Below, one piece after another: positions 53,891 through 63,587 of a DNA stretch of 64,000 nt (position 1 is the first letter of the stretch; every line of letters begins with the position of its first letter). The stretch lies in the NCBI RefSeq assembly GCF_003443875.1, contig NZ_CP027482.1, positions 2,790,001-2,854,000 of the forward strand, given 5' to 3'. The DNA is from Aeromicrobium sp. A1-2. GTDB taxonomy: Bacteria > Actinomycetota > Actinomycetes > Propionibacteriales > Nocardioidaceae. The position numbers and the translations under genes were made by a program. The notes under the pieces are model-generated. The model was given only the letters and a program-made list of their open reading frames with translations. It did not search any database and was not told where the DNA came from.

Positions 53891-54511
53891 TCAGAGCTCG
53901 GCGTGCTGACGGATCCAGGCGTGCATCGCGATCGCTGCCGCGGCGCCCGCGTTGATCGACCGGGTCGAGCCGAACTGTGCGATCGAGAGAGTCCGTTCGC
54001 ACGCGGCGCGCGCCTCGTCCGAGAGCCCCGGCCCTTCCTGACCGAACACCAGCACGCATGCCCCGGGCAGGTCGGCGGTCTCGATCGGGGTGGAGTCCGC
54101 GACGTTGTCGATGCCGATCACAGCCAGTCGCGCCTCCCCGGCCCACGCGGCGAAGTCCTCGACCGATCCGTGGTGCCGGACGTGCTGGTAGCGGTCGGTG
54201 ACCATCGCGCCGCGCCGGTTCCACCGCCGCCGCCCCACGATGTGCACCTCGGCGGCGGCGAAGGCGTTCGCGGTCCGCACGATCGAGCCGATGTTGAAGT
54301 CGTGCTGCCAGTTCTCGATCGCGACGTGGAACCCGTGGCGACGCAGGTCGAGGTCGGCGACGATCGCCTCCAGGCGCCAGTAGCGGTAGCGGTCGACCAC
54401 GTTGCGGCGGTCTCCGTCGCGCAGCAACTCATGGTCATAGCGCTCCTCAGCGGGCCACTCGCCGTCCCACGGACCGACCCCGACCTCGGCCACGATCTCG
54501 GGCTCGGTCAT
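53891..54511 (-). CDS. TrmH/SpoU-type RNA methyltransferase
   Basis: A 206-residue SPOUT methyltransferase. The catalytic motif 1 is [21 protein letters not shown] near residue 75, motif 2 [14 protein letters not shown] near 150 and motif 3 [19 protein letters not shown] near 183. It probably 2'-O-methylates tRNA or rRNA; the N-terminal 55 residues are acidic and lineage-specific. The ATG overlaps the pyrE stop (ATGA), so the two are co-translated. Confidence 0.9.
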   Translation of the reverse strand: MTEPEIVAEVGVGPWDGEWPAEERYDHELLRDGDRRNVVDRYRYWRLEAIVADLDLRRHGFHVAIENWQHDFNIGSIVRTANAFAAAEVHIVGRRRWNRRGAMVTDRYQHVRHHGSVEDFAAWAGEARLAVIGIDNVADSTPIETADLPGACVLVFGQEGPGLSDEARAACERTLSIAQFGSTRSINAGAAAAIAMHAWIRQHAEL

Positions 54512-55164
54512 GCCGGCGCGGTCGCGATCCCGAACTCGTCACGGTAGGCCCGGATCGAGTCCAGGTGCTCGGCGTGCTGGCCGGACTCCTGGACGTATTC
54601 GATGATCTGCCCGAAGTCGATGATCGAGAGAACTGGTACGCCGAAGTCGCGTTCGACCTCCTGGATCGCCGAGAGCTCCCCGCGGCCCCGCTCCTGCCGA
54701 TCCAGGGCGACCAGGATGCCTGCCACCTGTGCGCCCTCGGCCTTCACGATCTCCATGACCTCACGGATCGCGGTGCCGGCAGTGATGACGTCGTCCACGA
54801 CGAGGACCCGCCCGGCCAGCGGAGCGCCGACGATCAGACCACCCTCGCCGTGGTCCTTGGGCTCCTTGCGGTTGAAGCACCACGGCACGTCCCGGCCGAG
54901 CTGCTCGGAGAGCTGGACCGCCGTCGCCGACGCAATCGGGATGCCCTTGTACGCCGGGCCGAGCAGCACGTCGAACGCGATCTCGCTCCGATCGATCGCC
55001 GCTGCGTACGACCGGCCCAGGGCAGCGAGTCGCCCGCCGGTGTTGAACAGGCCCGCGTTGAAGAAATACGGTGAGGTCCGGCCCGACTTCAGGGTGAACT
55101 CCCCGAACCGGAGCACCTCGTGGTCGAGGGCGAACTCGATGAACTCACGCTGGTAGTCGTGCAT
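54508..55164 (-). CDS. pyrE: Orotate phosphoribosyltransferase
   Basis: A 218-residue PRTase of pyrimidine synthesis converting orotate and PRPP to [25 protein letters not shown] near residue 25, [16 protein letters not shown] near 68, [14 protein letters not shown] near 95 and the PRPP motif [16 protein letters not shown] near 120 are all in place. ATG 55164 stands 6 nt after TACGCT, so it is likely leaderless; an upstream in-frame start exists but carries no similarity. Confidence 0.96.
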   Translation of the reverse strand: MHDYQREFIEFALDHEVLRFGEFTLKSGRTSPYFFNAGLFNTGGRLAALGRSYAAAIDRSEIAFDVLLGPAYKGIPIASATAVQLSEQLGRDVPWCFNRKEPKDHGEGGLIVGAPLAGRVLVVDDVITAGTAIREVMEIVKAEGAQVAGILVALDRQERGRGELSAIQEVERDFGVPVLSIIDFGQIIEYVQESGQHAEHLDSIRAYRDEFGIATAPA

Positions 55165-55180
55165 GCGCCCAGCGTAGGGC

Positions 55181-55858
55181 TCAGTCGGTCTCGACCGGAC
55201 GGGGCTTGCTCTTGTCGATCGTCTCGACCAGATCGCCAATCACGATGTTGCGGTTGTTGGTGTGGAACAGCTCCGAGCAGGTCAGCATCGTGATGACGGC
55301 CCGGTCCGGCTTCTTGTTGCGCGCGTCCGGGTCGGGGACCCGCCACAGCGGCCAGGACACCGAGAAGTCGACCTTGATCGAGGTGCCGGAGTTGCGCAGC
55401 TGGTAGGTGTAGATGTGCGTGCGGGTCTCGACCTCGACTTTGTCGCCGCGCTTGAGCTTGGGGAACTTGCTGAACGGCTCGCCGTGGGTCACCCGGTGGC
55501 CGGCGATCGCGAAGTTCCCGATCTCGCCGGGCTTGGCGCTCTTGGTGTCCCAGCCGACGCCCCGTGCCAACGCCTCGTCGTCGAAGCCCTTCACGATCGG
55601 CACCTCGAACTTGTCGCCGAACCGCTTGACCCGCAGGAGTCCTATCGCGTCGCTGTCGATGCCCTTGCCCCAGTCGACGGCAAGGCTCTGCTTGATCTCG
55701 GACTGCTTGTGCTTCGAGACGACGTTGGTGCCGTAGTACTGCCAGCCGAAGTAGACCAGAAGTCCGAGCCCGGCCAGGATCAGCGTCACGCCCACGCCGG
55801 TCGTGACCCGACGCCCTGCGCTCTTGGGAGGTCGCCCCGGGGCAAGCGTCGTCGTCAT
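55181..55858 (-). CDS. Class E sortase
   Basis: A 225-residue membrane-anchored transpeptidase: cytoplasmic N-terminus, one membrane helix (about 18-42, [21 protein letters not shown]) and an extracellular sortase domain. The catalytic His is in [17 protein letters not shown] near 118, the Cys in [16 protein letters not shown] near 193 and the Arg in NNRNIVIG. Such enzymes attach LAXTG-type proteins to the cell wall; no sorting-motif protein lies next to it. ATG 55858 is 6 nt behind an ACAATC-like box. Confidence 0.9.
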   Translation of the reverse strand: MTTTLAPGRPPKSAGRRVTTGVGVTLILAGLGLLVYFGWQYYGTNVVSKHKQSEIKQSLAVDWGKGIDSDAIGLLRVKRFGDKFEVPIVKGFDDEALARGVGWDTKSAKPGEIGNFAIAGHRVTHGEPFSKFPKLKRGDKVEVETRTHIYTYQLRNSGTSIKVDFSVSWPLWRVPDPDARNKKPDRAVITMLTCSELFHTNNRNIVIGDLVETIDKSKPRPVETD

Positions 55859-56026
55859 GCGGAGATTGTGTCATCCCCCGCCAGCCTGTGTGAGGCGGAC
55901 AGTCTGACGCGAATTTACGGCGGATTCCGGGCTTCGGAATCTTCAAGAAACGGTCCACGTGAGTTGGACTGCCTGCGTATAGTTATGACCTCAGGGTCGA
56001 TGTGCTTCACGCCGTCGGCGCCTGTT

Positions 56027-56066
56027 GTCGCCCCACCGTTTCACCCCCCGAGAACGGTGGGGCGAC
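56027..56066. terminator. Strong hairpin terminator between sortase and MFS genes
   Basis: A perfect 14-bp stem (GTCGCCCCACCGTT and complement) with a 12-nt loop, followed by TTAT on the plus strand. It begins 20 bp past the MFS stop on the minus strand and would end that transcript. The remaining 168 bp up to the sortase start hold only an isolated TATAGT at 55977. Confidence 0.65.
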
Positions 56067-56086
56067 TTATGTCCCGAGCCGTTCCG

Positions 56087-57253
56087 TCACACCGCGTCGA
56101 GTGTGTCCGCGTCGGCCGTCCGGAACGAGCGGACGAAGAGCAGCACGAGCGGGATCAGCACCAGGGGAATCACGAACGCCCAGCGCAGGTGGTCCGACGA
56201 GGCCGCGGCCCCGATCAGCCCGCCGCCCAGGATCGCGCCGAGGTAGTTGGCGATGTTCATGCGGGCGATAGCGACGTCGAGGGACTCCGCCGGCACGGCA
56301 CCGGCCAGTGCCGCGAAGGACAGCGGCGCGAGGATGGCCAGCCCGAGACCGACGACGAAGAAGCCGGCGATCGCGATGGCCGGGGTCGCTGCGGACACCA
56401 CGACCGCGAGGCCGACGATGCCCGTGATCGTCCCGAATGCCACGACCATCGTCGCGCCGACCCGGCGCACCAGGTGGTCACCGCCGAACCGCGAGACCAG
56501 TGCGCCGGCCTCGTACGCGCCGTACGCCAGCGGCGCGACGCTCTTGGTCGAGTCGAGCGCATCCTCCAGGTAGACGCTGCTCCACGTCAGGATGCCGGTG
56601 TCGGCCGCATAGAACAGCAGGATCACGAGCCCGAACACCAGGATCGGACGCCACGGCAGGTCCAGTCCTTGCGCAGACAGACCCGGATCGTGCTCCTGTG
56701 CCTCGATGAAGTGCGGTGCCGCCAGCATGACCACGACCCACGTGACGATCGCGATGATGAGCAGTGAGAGCGCCAGGGGCAGATCGATCTTGGCTGCGCC
56801 TGCCGCGTACAACGCGCCGACGATACCGGCGACGGACCACATCCCGTGGAAGCTCGCCATGACGCTGCGACCGTACGCGTGCTGCACCCGCACGCCCTGC
56901 ATGTTCATGCCGGCATCGACGGCGCCGACCCCCAGCCCGTAGACGACGAAGGCCGCGACAACCAGCGGCAGGCTCGGGGCCAGACCCACCAGGAGTGCGC
57001 CCAGGCCGATCGTCAGGAGGGCGAGCCGGAAGGCCGTCGCGCTGGTGCGGCGCTCGGCGACCATGCCGGCGAGGATGCTGCCGACGCCCGACAGCACGGC
57101 GACGAGCACGAGGATGCCGGTCAGGCCGCCGTCCCCGATGTCGAACTTGTCCTTGATCCGCGGCGCCTGGGTCACGATCGCGGCGAACACGAGCCCTTGC
57201 AGGAAGAAGCCGGCCGCCACTGCGATGCGGGTCCGCCGCAGGTCCGTCGTCAC
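56087..57253 (-). CDS. Major facilitator superfamily transporter
   Basis: A 388-residue protein with about twelve membrane helices. N-terminal IAVAAGFFLQGLVFAAIVTQAPRIKDKFDIGDGGLTGILVLVAV and GAVDAGMNMQGVRVQHAYGRSVMASFHGMWSVAGIVGALYA place it in the FucP/sugar- or drug-type MFS branch. Substrate unknown. GTG 57253 lies 6 nt after TACGAT on the minus strand; the divergent aminotransferase start is 39 bp away. Confidence 0.87.
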   Translation of the reverse strand: MTTDLRRTRIAVAAGFFLQGLVFAAIVTQAPRIKDKFDIGDGGLTGILVLVAVLSGVGSILAGMVAERRTSATAFRLALLTIGLGALLVGLAPSLPLVVAAFVVYGLGVGAVDAGMNMQGVRVQHAYGRSVMASFHGMWSVAGIVGALYAAGAAKIDLPLALSLLIIAIVTWVVVMLAAPHFIEAQEHDPGLSAQGLDLPWRPILVFGLVILLFYAADTGILTWSSVYLEDALDSTKSVAPLAYGAYEAGALVSRFGGDHLVRRVGATMVVAFGTITGIVGLAVVVSAATPAIAIAGFFVVGLGLAILAPLSFAALAGAVPAESLDVAIARMNIANYLGAILGGGLIGAAASSDHLRWAFVIPLVLIPLVLLFVRSFRTADADTLDAV

Positions 57254-57292
57254 TGCGCCATCGTAGGGCTGGCGGGACTAGTGTCGATGGCA

Positions 57293-58459
57293 ATGAAGAC
57301 TTCCAGTGCCCGGATCGCCGGCCTCGGTACGACGATCTTTGCTGAGATGAGCGCCCTCGCCGTCCGGACCGGATCGATCAACCTCGGCCAGGGCTTCCCC
57401 GACACCGACGGCCCGACCGAGGTCATCGACCGCGCCGTCGACGCGTTGCGGAGCGGCCGCAACCAGTACGCACCGGGGACCGGAGTCCCTGAGCTCCGCC
57501 AGGCGATTGCCGCGCACCAGCAACGGTTCTACGGTCTGGCGGTGGACCCGGACACCGAGGTCGCCGTCACCACGGGTGCGACCGAGGCCATCGCGGCGAT
57601 GCTGCTGGGACTGCTTGACGAGGGCGATGAGGTCATCGTGCTTGAGCCGTACTACGACTCGTACGTCGCGATGCTGCAGATGGCCGGGGCCGTCCGGCGG
57701 CCGGTGACGCTGCGTGCGCCGGGCTTCCGCCTGCCGATCGACGAGCTGCACGCGGCCGTCTCGCCGCGGACGACCGCGATTCTGCTCAACTCACCACACA
57801 ACCCGACCGGGACGGTGCTGCGCCGCGACGAGCTCGAGGCCATCGCGGCGATCGCGATCGAGCACGACCTCGTGGTGATCAGCGACGAGGTCTACGAGCA
57901 CCTGACCTTCGACGGCCTGCCGCACATCCCGATCGCGACGCTGCCGGGGATGGCCGAGCGGACGCTCACGATCTCCAGCGGCGGCAAGAGCTTTTCGTTC
58001 ACAGGCTGGAAGATCGGCTGGGCCACAGGCCCGGCGGCCCTGATCCAGGCGCTGCTCGGCGCCAAACAGTTCATGACGTACACCTCGGGCTCACCCCTGC
58101 AGCCGGCGATCGCCCACGCCCTGGTGGCCGACGACTCGTACTTCGACGGGTTTCGCGCCCAGCTACAGTCCCAACGCGATCTGCTCTGCACAGGGCTCGC
58201 CGAGGTTGGCCTCGAGGTGTTCGTCCCCGAGGGCACGTACTTCGTGACGACCGACATCCGGCCGCTGGGCTTCGACGACGGTGTCGAGTTCTGCCGGATG
58301 CTGCCGGAGCGGGTCGGAGTCGTCGCGATCCCGCACCAGGTCTTCTACGACCACGTCGACGTCGGGCGACCGCTCGTACGCTGGGCGTTCTGCAAGCGTC
58401 CCGAGGTCATCGCCGAAGCCCTCACGCGGCTCGCTGGCCTCCGACCCCACGATTCGTGA
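57293..58459 (+). CDS. Class I aminotransferase (methionine/kynurenine aminotransferase-like)
   Basis: A 388-residue PLP-dependent aminotransferase, fold type I. SINLGQGFPDTDGPTEVIDRAV near residue 24, NQYAPGTGVPELRQAIA near 54, VTTGATEAIAAMLLGLL near 88, LLNSPHNPTGTVL near 160 and the PLP Lys in ISSGGKSFSFTGWKIGW near 227 resemble YbdL/CCBL-type enzymes for methionine, kynurenine or branched oxo acids. ATG 57293 lies 8 nt after TAGTGT; ATG 57287 is also in frame. It ends 40 bp before the convergent Lrp gene. Confidence 0.9.
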   Translation: MKTSSARIAGLGTTIFAEMSALAVRTGSINLGQGFPDTDGPTEVIDRAVDALRSGRNQYAPGTGVPELRQAIAAHQQRFYGLAVDPDTEVAVTTGATEAIAAMLLGLLDEGDEVIVLEPYYDSYVAMLQMAGAVRRPVTLRAPGFRLPIDELHAAVSPRTTAILLNSPHNPTGTVLRRDELEAIAAIAIEHDLVVISDEVYEHLTFDGLPHIPIATLPGMAERTLTISSGGKSFSFTGWKIGWATGPAALIQALLGAKQFMTYTSGSPLQPAIAHALVADDSYFDGFRAQLQSQRDLLCTGLAEVGLEVFVPEGTYFVTTDIRPLGFDDGVEFCRMLPERVGVVAIPHQVFYDHVDVGRPLVRWAFCKRPEVIAEALTRLAGLRPHDS

Positions 58460-58498
58460 CCTTCTGCATCGTCTGGGGCCCGGACACGGTGCAGTCCG

Positions 58499-59002
58499 TC
58501 ACAAATCTGGGGGACGACGGTAGTTGGGAGCCCGGCTGCTGCCGGCCAACGCACCCTTCCTGAGCATCGGATCGACGCGCGGCTTGACCAGCTCCGACAG
58601 CACGATCACGCTGGTCGACCTGGCGACCGATCCGGACCGGCTGATGTGCAGCAACGTCGTCTGGAGGTCCTCGTGCGAGGTCGCGGCGATCTTGCAGACG
58701 ACGTCGGCATTGCCGCTGGTGACGTACGCCTCCAGGACGTTGGGCAAGGAGTCGAGCTCCGCGGTCACTGCCTCCAGCAGTCCCTGTGCGATCTCCAGCG
58801 TCACGAACGCCAGCACGGGGTGGCCCGCGGCGACGAGGTCGACGTCGGGGCCGTAGCCAGTGATGATCCCGGCCTGCTCCAGCTTGGCGAGCCGGGACTG
58901 CACCGTGGCCCGAGCGACCTGCGTGATGCGGGACAGCTCGAGGTCGCCGACCCGCGGATGCTCACGCATTGCCGTCATCAGCGCGACATCGAGCTGATCC
59001 AT
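58499..59002 (-). CDS. Lrp/AsnC-family regulator, probably of hppD
   Basis: A 167-residue Lrp-type regulator: N-terminal HTH (DQLDVALMTAMREHPRVGDLELSRITQVARATVQSRLAKLEQAGII) and a C-terminal RAM ligand domain (AFVTLEIAQGLLEAVTAELDSLPNVLEAYVTSGNADVVCKIAATSHEDLQ). Divergent from hppD across a 120-bp gap with palindromic elements, which suggests control of tyrosine catabolism by an aromatic amino acid. Confidence 0.9.
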   Translation of the reverse strand: MDQLDVALMTAMREHPRVGDLELSRITQVARATVQSRLAKLEQAGIITGYGPDVDLVAAGHPVLAFVTLEIAQGLLEAVTAELDSLPNVLEAYVTSGNADVVCKIAATSHEDLQTTLLHISRSGSVARSTSVIVLSELVKPRVDPMLRKGALAGSSRAPNYRRPPDL

Positions 59003-59059
59003 ACGTCCTCCAGGTGCTCACATTGCTAAGTATTTTGTCGAAAGCCTCGGCTGATATGT

Positions 59060-59069
59060 CACATATGTG
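59060..59069. promoter_or_regulatory. Palindromic element in the hppD-regulator intergenic gap
   Basis: CACATATGTG is a perfect 10-bp palindrome 54 bp before hppD, within AT-rich sequence (TGATATGTCACATATGTGTAC). It is a candidate Lrp/AsnC binding box. Confidence 0.4.
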
Positions 59070-59113
59070 TACCAGATGCTGGTCCGCTTGCCCATCGTCA
59101 CGAGATGCGTTGA

Positions 59114-60322
<1,209 letters not shown>

Positions 60323-60448
60323 GTCCTTGGGGTTGACGTTTCGCCCTCACGGGAGAGACTGACAGGGCAGGTGATCGACCCTCGTCGTGACCATCGGGTG
60401 GCGACATCGTTGTTCACCGCGAGGGTCCAGTCACGAGAGACGGTGGTC

Positions 60449-60556
60449 ATGGTGTCGAACGAAGCAGCGGTCGTGACGATCCTGATCGAGATCTTGGCAC
60501 TGCTGATCGCGTGGGGCATATACCCGTTGATCTTCGGCAACTCACCGCGCAACTGA
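60449..60556 (+). CDS. Possible 35-residue single-membrane-span peptide
   Basis: The frame from ATG 60449 gives MVSNEAAVVTILIEILALLI then AWGIYPLIFGNSPRN: a short polar N-terminus, one hydrophobic helix and a basic end. GAGAGACGG precedes the start. It occupies most of the 250-bp gap between hppD and the second Lrp gene. No homologue is recognised and it could be chance, but the hydrophobic pattern is good. Confidence 0.35.
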   Translation: MVSNEAAVVTILIEILALLIAWGIYPLIFGNSPRN

Positions 60557-60573
60557 CCGCTCCGGCCCCGGCT

Positions 60574-61011
60574 TCACACTCGGGGACGGTCCAGCACGCG
60601 TGACATCACGATGACGCTGCGCGTCCGGTCCACGTTGCGGATCTCACGCATGCTCTCGACGGTCTTCTCGATCTCGGCCATGCTCGCGGCCATGACGTGC
60701 ACCAAGGCATCCGCATCGCCCGACACCGTCCAGACACCGACGACCTGCGGGATCTGCTCGAGATCGTGCTTGAGGCGCTTGGTCGAGACGTTGCCCTGGT
60801 AGGACAGCTCGATGTAGGCCTCGGTCTCCCAGCCCAGCGATGCGGGGTCGATCACCGCGGTGAAACCGGCGATCTCCTTGCGAGCGATCATCTGGTCGAC
60901 GCGACGCTTGACCGCGGGCGCGGACAGGCCGACCCGCTGGCCGATCTCCTGGTAGGTCGCGCGGCCGTCGCGCAACAGGTACGAAATGATCTCGCGGTTC
61001 ACCGAGTCCAT
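60574..61011 (-). CDS. Lrp/AsnC-family regulator of the ddaH-ocd unit
   Basis: A 145-residue Lrp-type protein. HTH: DSVNREIISYLLRDGRATYQEIGQRVGLSAPAVKRRVDQMIARKEIAGF; RAM domain: AYIELSYQGNVSTKRLKHDLEQIPQVVGVWTVSGDADALVHVMAASMAEIEKTVESM. ATG 61011 is preferred since AAAGGTGAG precedes it; an ATG 33 bp upstream is in frame. It is divergent from the amidinohydrolase/cyclodeaminase pair with a long inverted repeat in the gap, so it probably senses arginine- or ornithine-like amino acids. Confidence 0.9.
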   Translation of the reverse strand: MDSVNREIISYLLRDGRATYQEIGQRVGLSAPAVKRRVDQMIARKEIAGFTAVIDPASLGWETEAYIELSYQGNVSTKRLKHDLEQIPQVVGVWTVSGDADALVHVMAASMAEIEKTVESMREIRNVDRTRSVIVMSRVLDRPRV

Positions 61012-61050
61012 CCGCTCACCTTTCGATTCGTTAAGCAAGACCATCGATCA

Positions 61051-61096
61051 TGCAATGAATCGCCTCATTCTTCACAACAGATAGCGATTGATTGCA
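61051..61096. promoter_or_regulatory. Long inverted repeat, predicted Lrp-type operator
   Basis: TGCAATGAATCGC (61051-61063) and GCGATTGATTGCA (61084-61096) are inverted copies with 12 of 13 positions matching, separated by 20 AT-rich bases. It sits in the middle of the 135-bp divergent gap. Arms two to three helical turns apart suit an Lrp/AsnC octamer. Confidence 0.6.
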
Positions 61097-61146
61097 CTCT
61101 GATCCTCGCATACGTTCGTGGCATCCCACCTTCCTCAGGAGCGTAG

Positions 61147-61990
61147 ATGACCACGACCAGCCTTGCCACCGACGTCCGTACGGAGCGACTGGCCACGCCG
61201 CAGCACTATCTGATGTGTCGGCCCGAGCACTTCGCCGTGACGTACGCGATCAACCCCTGGATGGACCCGAGCACGCCGGTGGATGCGGGCCGCGCGATCG
61301 CGCAGTGGGATGCCCTGCGCAGCACGTACGAACGCCTGGGTCACCGCGTCGACGTCATCGAGCCCGCGGCGGGGCTGCCCGACATGGTCTTCGCCGCCAA
61401 CGGTGGGATCGTCATCGATGGCAGGGCCATGGCCGCGCGGTTCACCCATGCCGAGCGCCCAGGCCGAAGGTGCCCTCTATCGTGACTGGTTCGACGCCGC
61501 CGGCATGAGCCCCGCGATCCAGGCCATCGAGCTGAACGAGGGCGAGGGCGACTTCCTGACGATCGGTGACATGATCCTGGCCGGCACCGGATTCCGTACC
61601 TCGTTGACCGCCCACCGTGAGGTCGCCGAGTTCTTCGGCCGCGAGGTCATCTCGCTGACGCTGGTCGACCCGCGCTTCTACCACCTCGACACGGCTCTGA
61701 CGGTGCTCGACGAGAACACCATCGCGTACTTCCCCGACGCGTTCAGCGCTGCGAGCCAGGAGCAGCTGCACGATCTGTTCCCCGACGCCGTGATCGCGAC
61801 CCAGACCGACGCCGAGGCATTCGGGCTCAACGCGATGTCGGACGGTCTGCACGTCGTGCTGTCGGCCACGGCGGTCGACCTGCACGCGACGCTGCGCGAC
61901 CGTGGCTTCGAGCCGATCGGCGTCGACACCTCCGAGCTGATCAAGGCCGGCGGGTCCGCCAAGTGCTGCACGCTGGAGCTGCGCTCATGA
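61147..61990 (+). pseudogene. ddaH: Dimethylargininase/amidinotransferase-family hydrolase with one-base frameshift
   Basis: The first part, from ATG 61147, reads QHYLMCRPEHFAVTYAINPWMD, DALRSTYERLGHRVDVIEP and DMVFAANGGIVIDGRAMAARFTHAER, then runs into a stop at 61485. The next frame continues exactly where homology should resume, QAEGALYRDWF, and goes to the catalytic GGSAKCCTLEL near the end with GLHVVLSAT earlier. Removing one C from the run at about 61459-61462 restores one frame of about 280 residues. It hydrolyses N-methylated arginine or arginine to citrulline in the intact family. Its end overlaps the cyclodeaminase start (ATGA). Recent mutation or sequencing error cannot be told apart. 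Confidence 0.8.
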
Positions 61991-63030
61991 GCGCCGTGCC
62001 CTTCGTCGATGTCGACGCCATGGCGCGCTGGATCCGCACCACCGGACCTGAGCAGATCATCGCCGGCATCGCTGCGACCATCGAGTCGGACTTTCGACGG
62101 TGGCCCGCCTTCGACAAGACACCCCGTGTCGCGGCCCACTCGCCCGAGGGTGTCATCGAGCTCATGCCGGCCAGCGACGGCGAGACGTACGCCTTCAAGT
62201 TCGTCAACGGCCATCCGCTGAATCCCAGCCGCGGACGTCAGACCGTGACAGCCTTCGGCGTCGTCGCCGACGTCGCCACCGGCTATCCGGTGTTCGTGGC
62301 CGAGATGACGTTGCTGACCGCGCTGCGTACCGCCGCGACCTCCGCTCTGGTGGCGCGCTGGTTGGCACGGCCGGACTCGCAAACCATGGCGATGATCGGG
62401 ACCGGATCGCAGGCCGAGTTCCAGGCGCTGGGATTCCGCGCCCTGCTCGGCATCGATTCACTCCGCGTGTGGGACACCGATCCCGCGGCCATGGCCAAGT
62501 TCGTGCGCAACGTGGAGCCGCTCGGCTTCACGGTGCACGTCGCGGCGAGCGCCGCCGAGGCCGTGCAGGGCGCCGACATCATCACGACCTGCACGGCAGA
62601 CAAGACGTACGCCACGGTGCTGACCGACTCGATGGTCGGTGCCGGCGTGCACGTCAATGCGATCGGCGGCGACTGCCCCGGCAAGACCGAGCTCGAGGCC
62701 GCGATCCTGGAGCGCTCGACGGTGTTCGTGGAATATCCCGAGCAGACCCGCATCGAGGGCGAGATCCAACAGATGCCAGCCGACTTCGCCGTGACCGAGC
62801 TGTGGGAGGTCGTGTCGGGACTGGCCGACGGACGCACCTCCGACACGCAGATCACGGTGTTCGACTCGGTCGGGTTCGCCATCGAGGACTTCTCGGCGCT
62901 GCAGTTCATCCGGGCATCGGTGGCCGGGTCTGACTACGAGACGCCGCTCGACCTGATCGCCGATCCGTCCGACCCGAAGGATCTGTTCGGACTCGTGGTC
63001 CCTGTCGTGCAGCTCCAGTCCACTCATTGA
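61987..63030 (+). CDS. Ornithine cyclodeaminase-family protein
   Basis: A 347-residue protein of the OCD/mu-crystallin family. VIELMPASDGETYAFKFVNGHPLNPSRGRQTV lies near residue 55, the NAD site MAMIGTGSQAEFQALGFRALLGI near 135, VHVNAIGGDCPGKTELE near 225 with the catalytic Asp, and FDSVGFAIEDFSALQF near 300. It would turn ornithine to proline and ammonia with NAD+. Together with the upstream hydrolase it suggests breakdown of arginine-like amino acids to proline. The ATG overlaps the previous stop; a hairpin with T-tract follows. Confidence 0.9.
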   Translation: MSAVPFVDVDAMARWIRTTGPEQIIAGIAATIESDFRRWPAFDKTPRVAAHSPEGVIELMPASDGETYAFKFVNGHPLNPSRGRQTVTAFGVVADVATGYPVFVAEMTLLTALRTAATSALVARWLARPDSQTMAMIGTGSQAEFQALGFRALLGIDSLRVWDTDPAAMAKFVRNVEPLGFTVHVAASAAEAVQGADIITTCTADKTYATVLTDSMVGAGVHVNAIGGDCPGKTELEAAILERSTVFVEYPEQTRIEGEIQQMPADFAVTELWEVVSGLADGRTSDTQITVFDSVGFAIEDFSALQFIRASVAGSDYETPLDLIADPSDPKDLFGLVVPVVQLQSTH

Positions 63031-63072
63031 CCCGCTGGGTGCGGCTTGGCGAGAACTGCCCCGAAGCACGAA

Positions 63073-63114
63073 AGGCTTCAGCCGATGGCGCTTGTCGCCG
63101 ATCAACCGAAGCCT
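63073..63114 (+). terminator. Rho-independent-like terminator after the cyclodeaminase gene
   Basis: AGGCTTC pairs with GAAGCCT, with an inner GGCG/CGCC stem and GU-tolerant pairs between, followed by GGGGTTTTC. It lies 43 bp after the cyclodeaminase stop and just before the 3' end of the convergent tRNA gene, so it may stop both transcripts. Confidence 0.55.
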
Positions 63115-63124
63115 GGGGTTTTCG

Positions 63125-63200
63125 TGGAGCCGCTTGTCAGAATCGAACTGACGACCTTTTCATTACGAGTGAAACGCTCTACCAACTGAGCTAAAGCGGC
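63125..63200 (-). tRNA. tRNA-Thr, anticodon CGT, CCA encoded
   Basis: On the minus strand the acceptor arms GCCGCTT and AAGCGGC pair over 7 bp, followed by T and an encoded CCA. The D-arm contains TAGCTCAGTTGGTAGAG, the anticodon arm TTTCA-CTCGTAA-TGAAA has anticodon CGT, and the T-arm contains GTTCGATTC. It reads the ACG threonine codon. No other tRNA is adjacent. Confidence 0.95.
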
Positions 63201-63296
63201 CGAGGTCCAGCGAGGATCGCCCGCCGAACCGATCACTGAGTCTACCGGGTGATCGCGCCGACACCACATCGGCCTCTCCCCCGTAGAATCGCTCAC

Positions 63297-63584
63297 GTGA
63301 CTGACGCGACGAAGGCCGAGCTCGAAGAGATCCGGGCGAGCATCGACAACATCGATGCTGCCCTGATCCATGTCCTGGCAGAACGCTTCAAGTACACCAA
63401 ACGGGTCGGCCGGCTCAAGGCCGCGCACGACCTCCCACCCGCCGATCCCGATCGTGAGGCGCGCCAGATCAAGCGCCTTCGGGCACTGGCGATCGAGGCC
63501 GACCTCGACCCTGCCTTTGCGGAGAAGTTCCTCAACTTCATCATCGACGAAGTCATCCACCACCACGAGGCCGTGCGTCACTAG
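63297..63584 (+). CDS. Chorismate mutase (AroQ class)
   Basis: A 95-residue all-helical mutase converting chorismate to prephenate for Phe and Tyr. The helix-1 signature LEEIRASIDNIDAALIHVLAERFKYTKRVGRLKA carries the catalytic Arg and Lys; REARQIKRLRALAIEADLDPAFAEKFLNFIIDEVIHHHEAVR is the second half. GTG 63297 lies 7 nt after TAGAAT (63284-63289) without a Shine-Dalgarno, a leaderless arrangement. Cytoplasmic, no signal peptide. Confidence 0.92.
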   Translation: MTDATKAELEEIRASIDNIDAALIHVLAERFKYTKRVGRLKAAHDLPPADPDREARQIKRLRALAIEADLDPAFAEKFLNFIIDEVIHHHEAVRH

Positions 63585-63587
63585 CCG

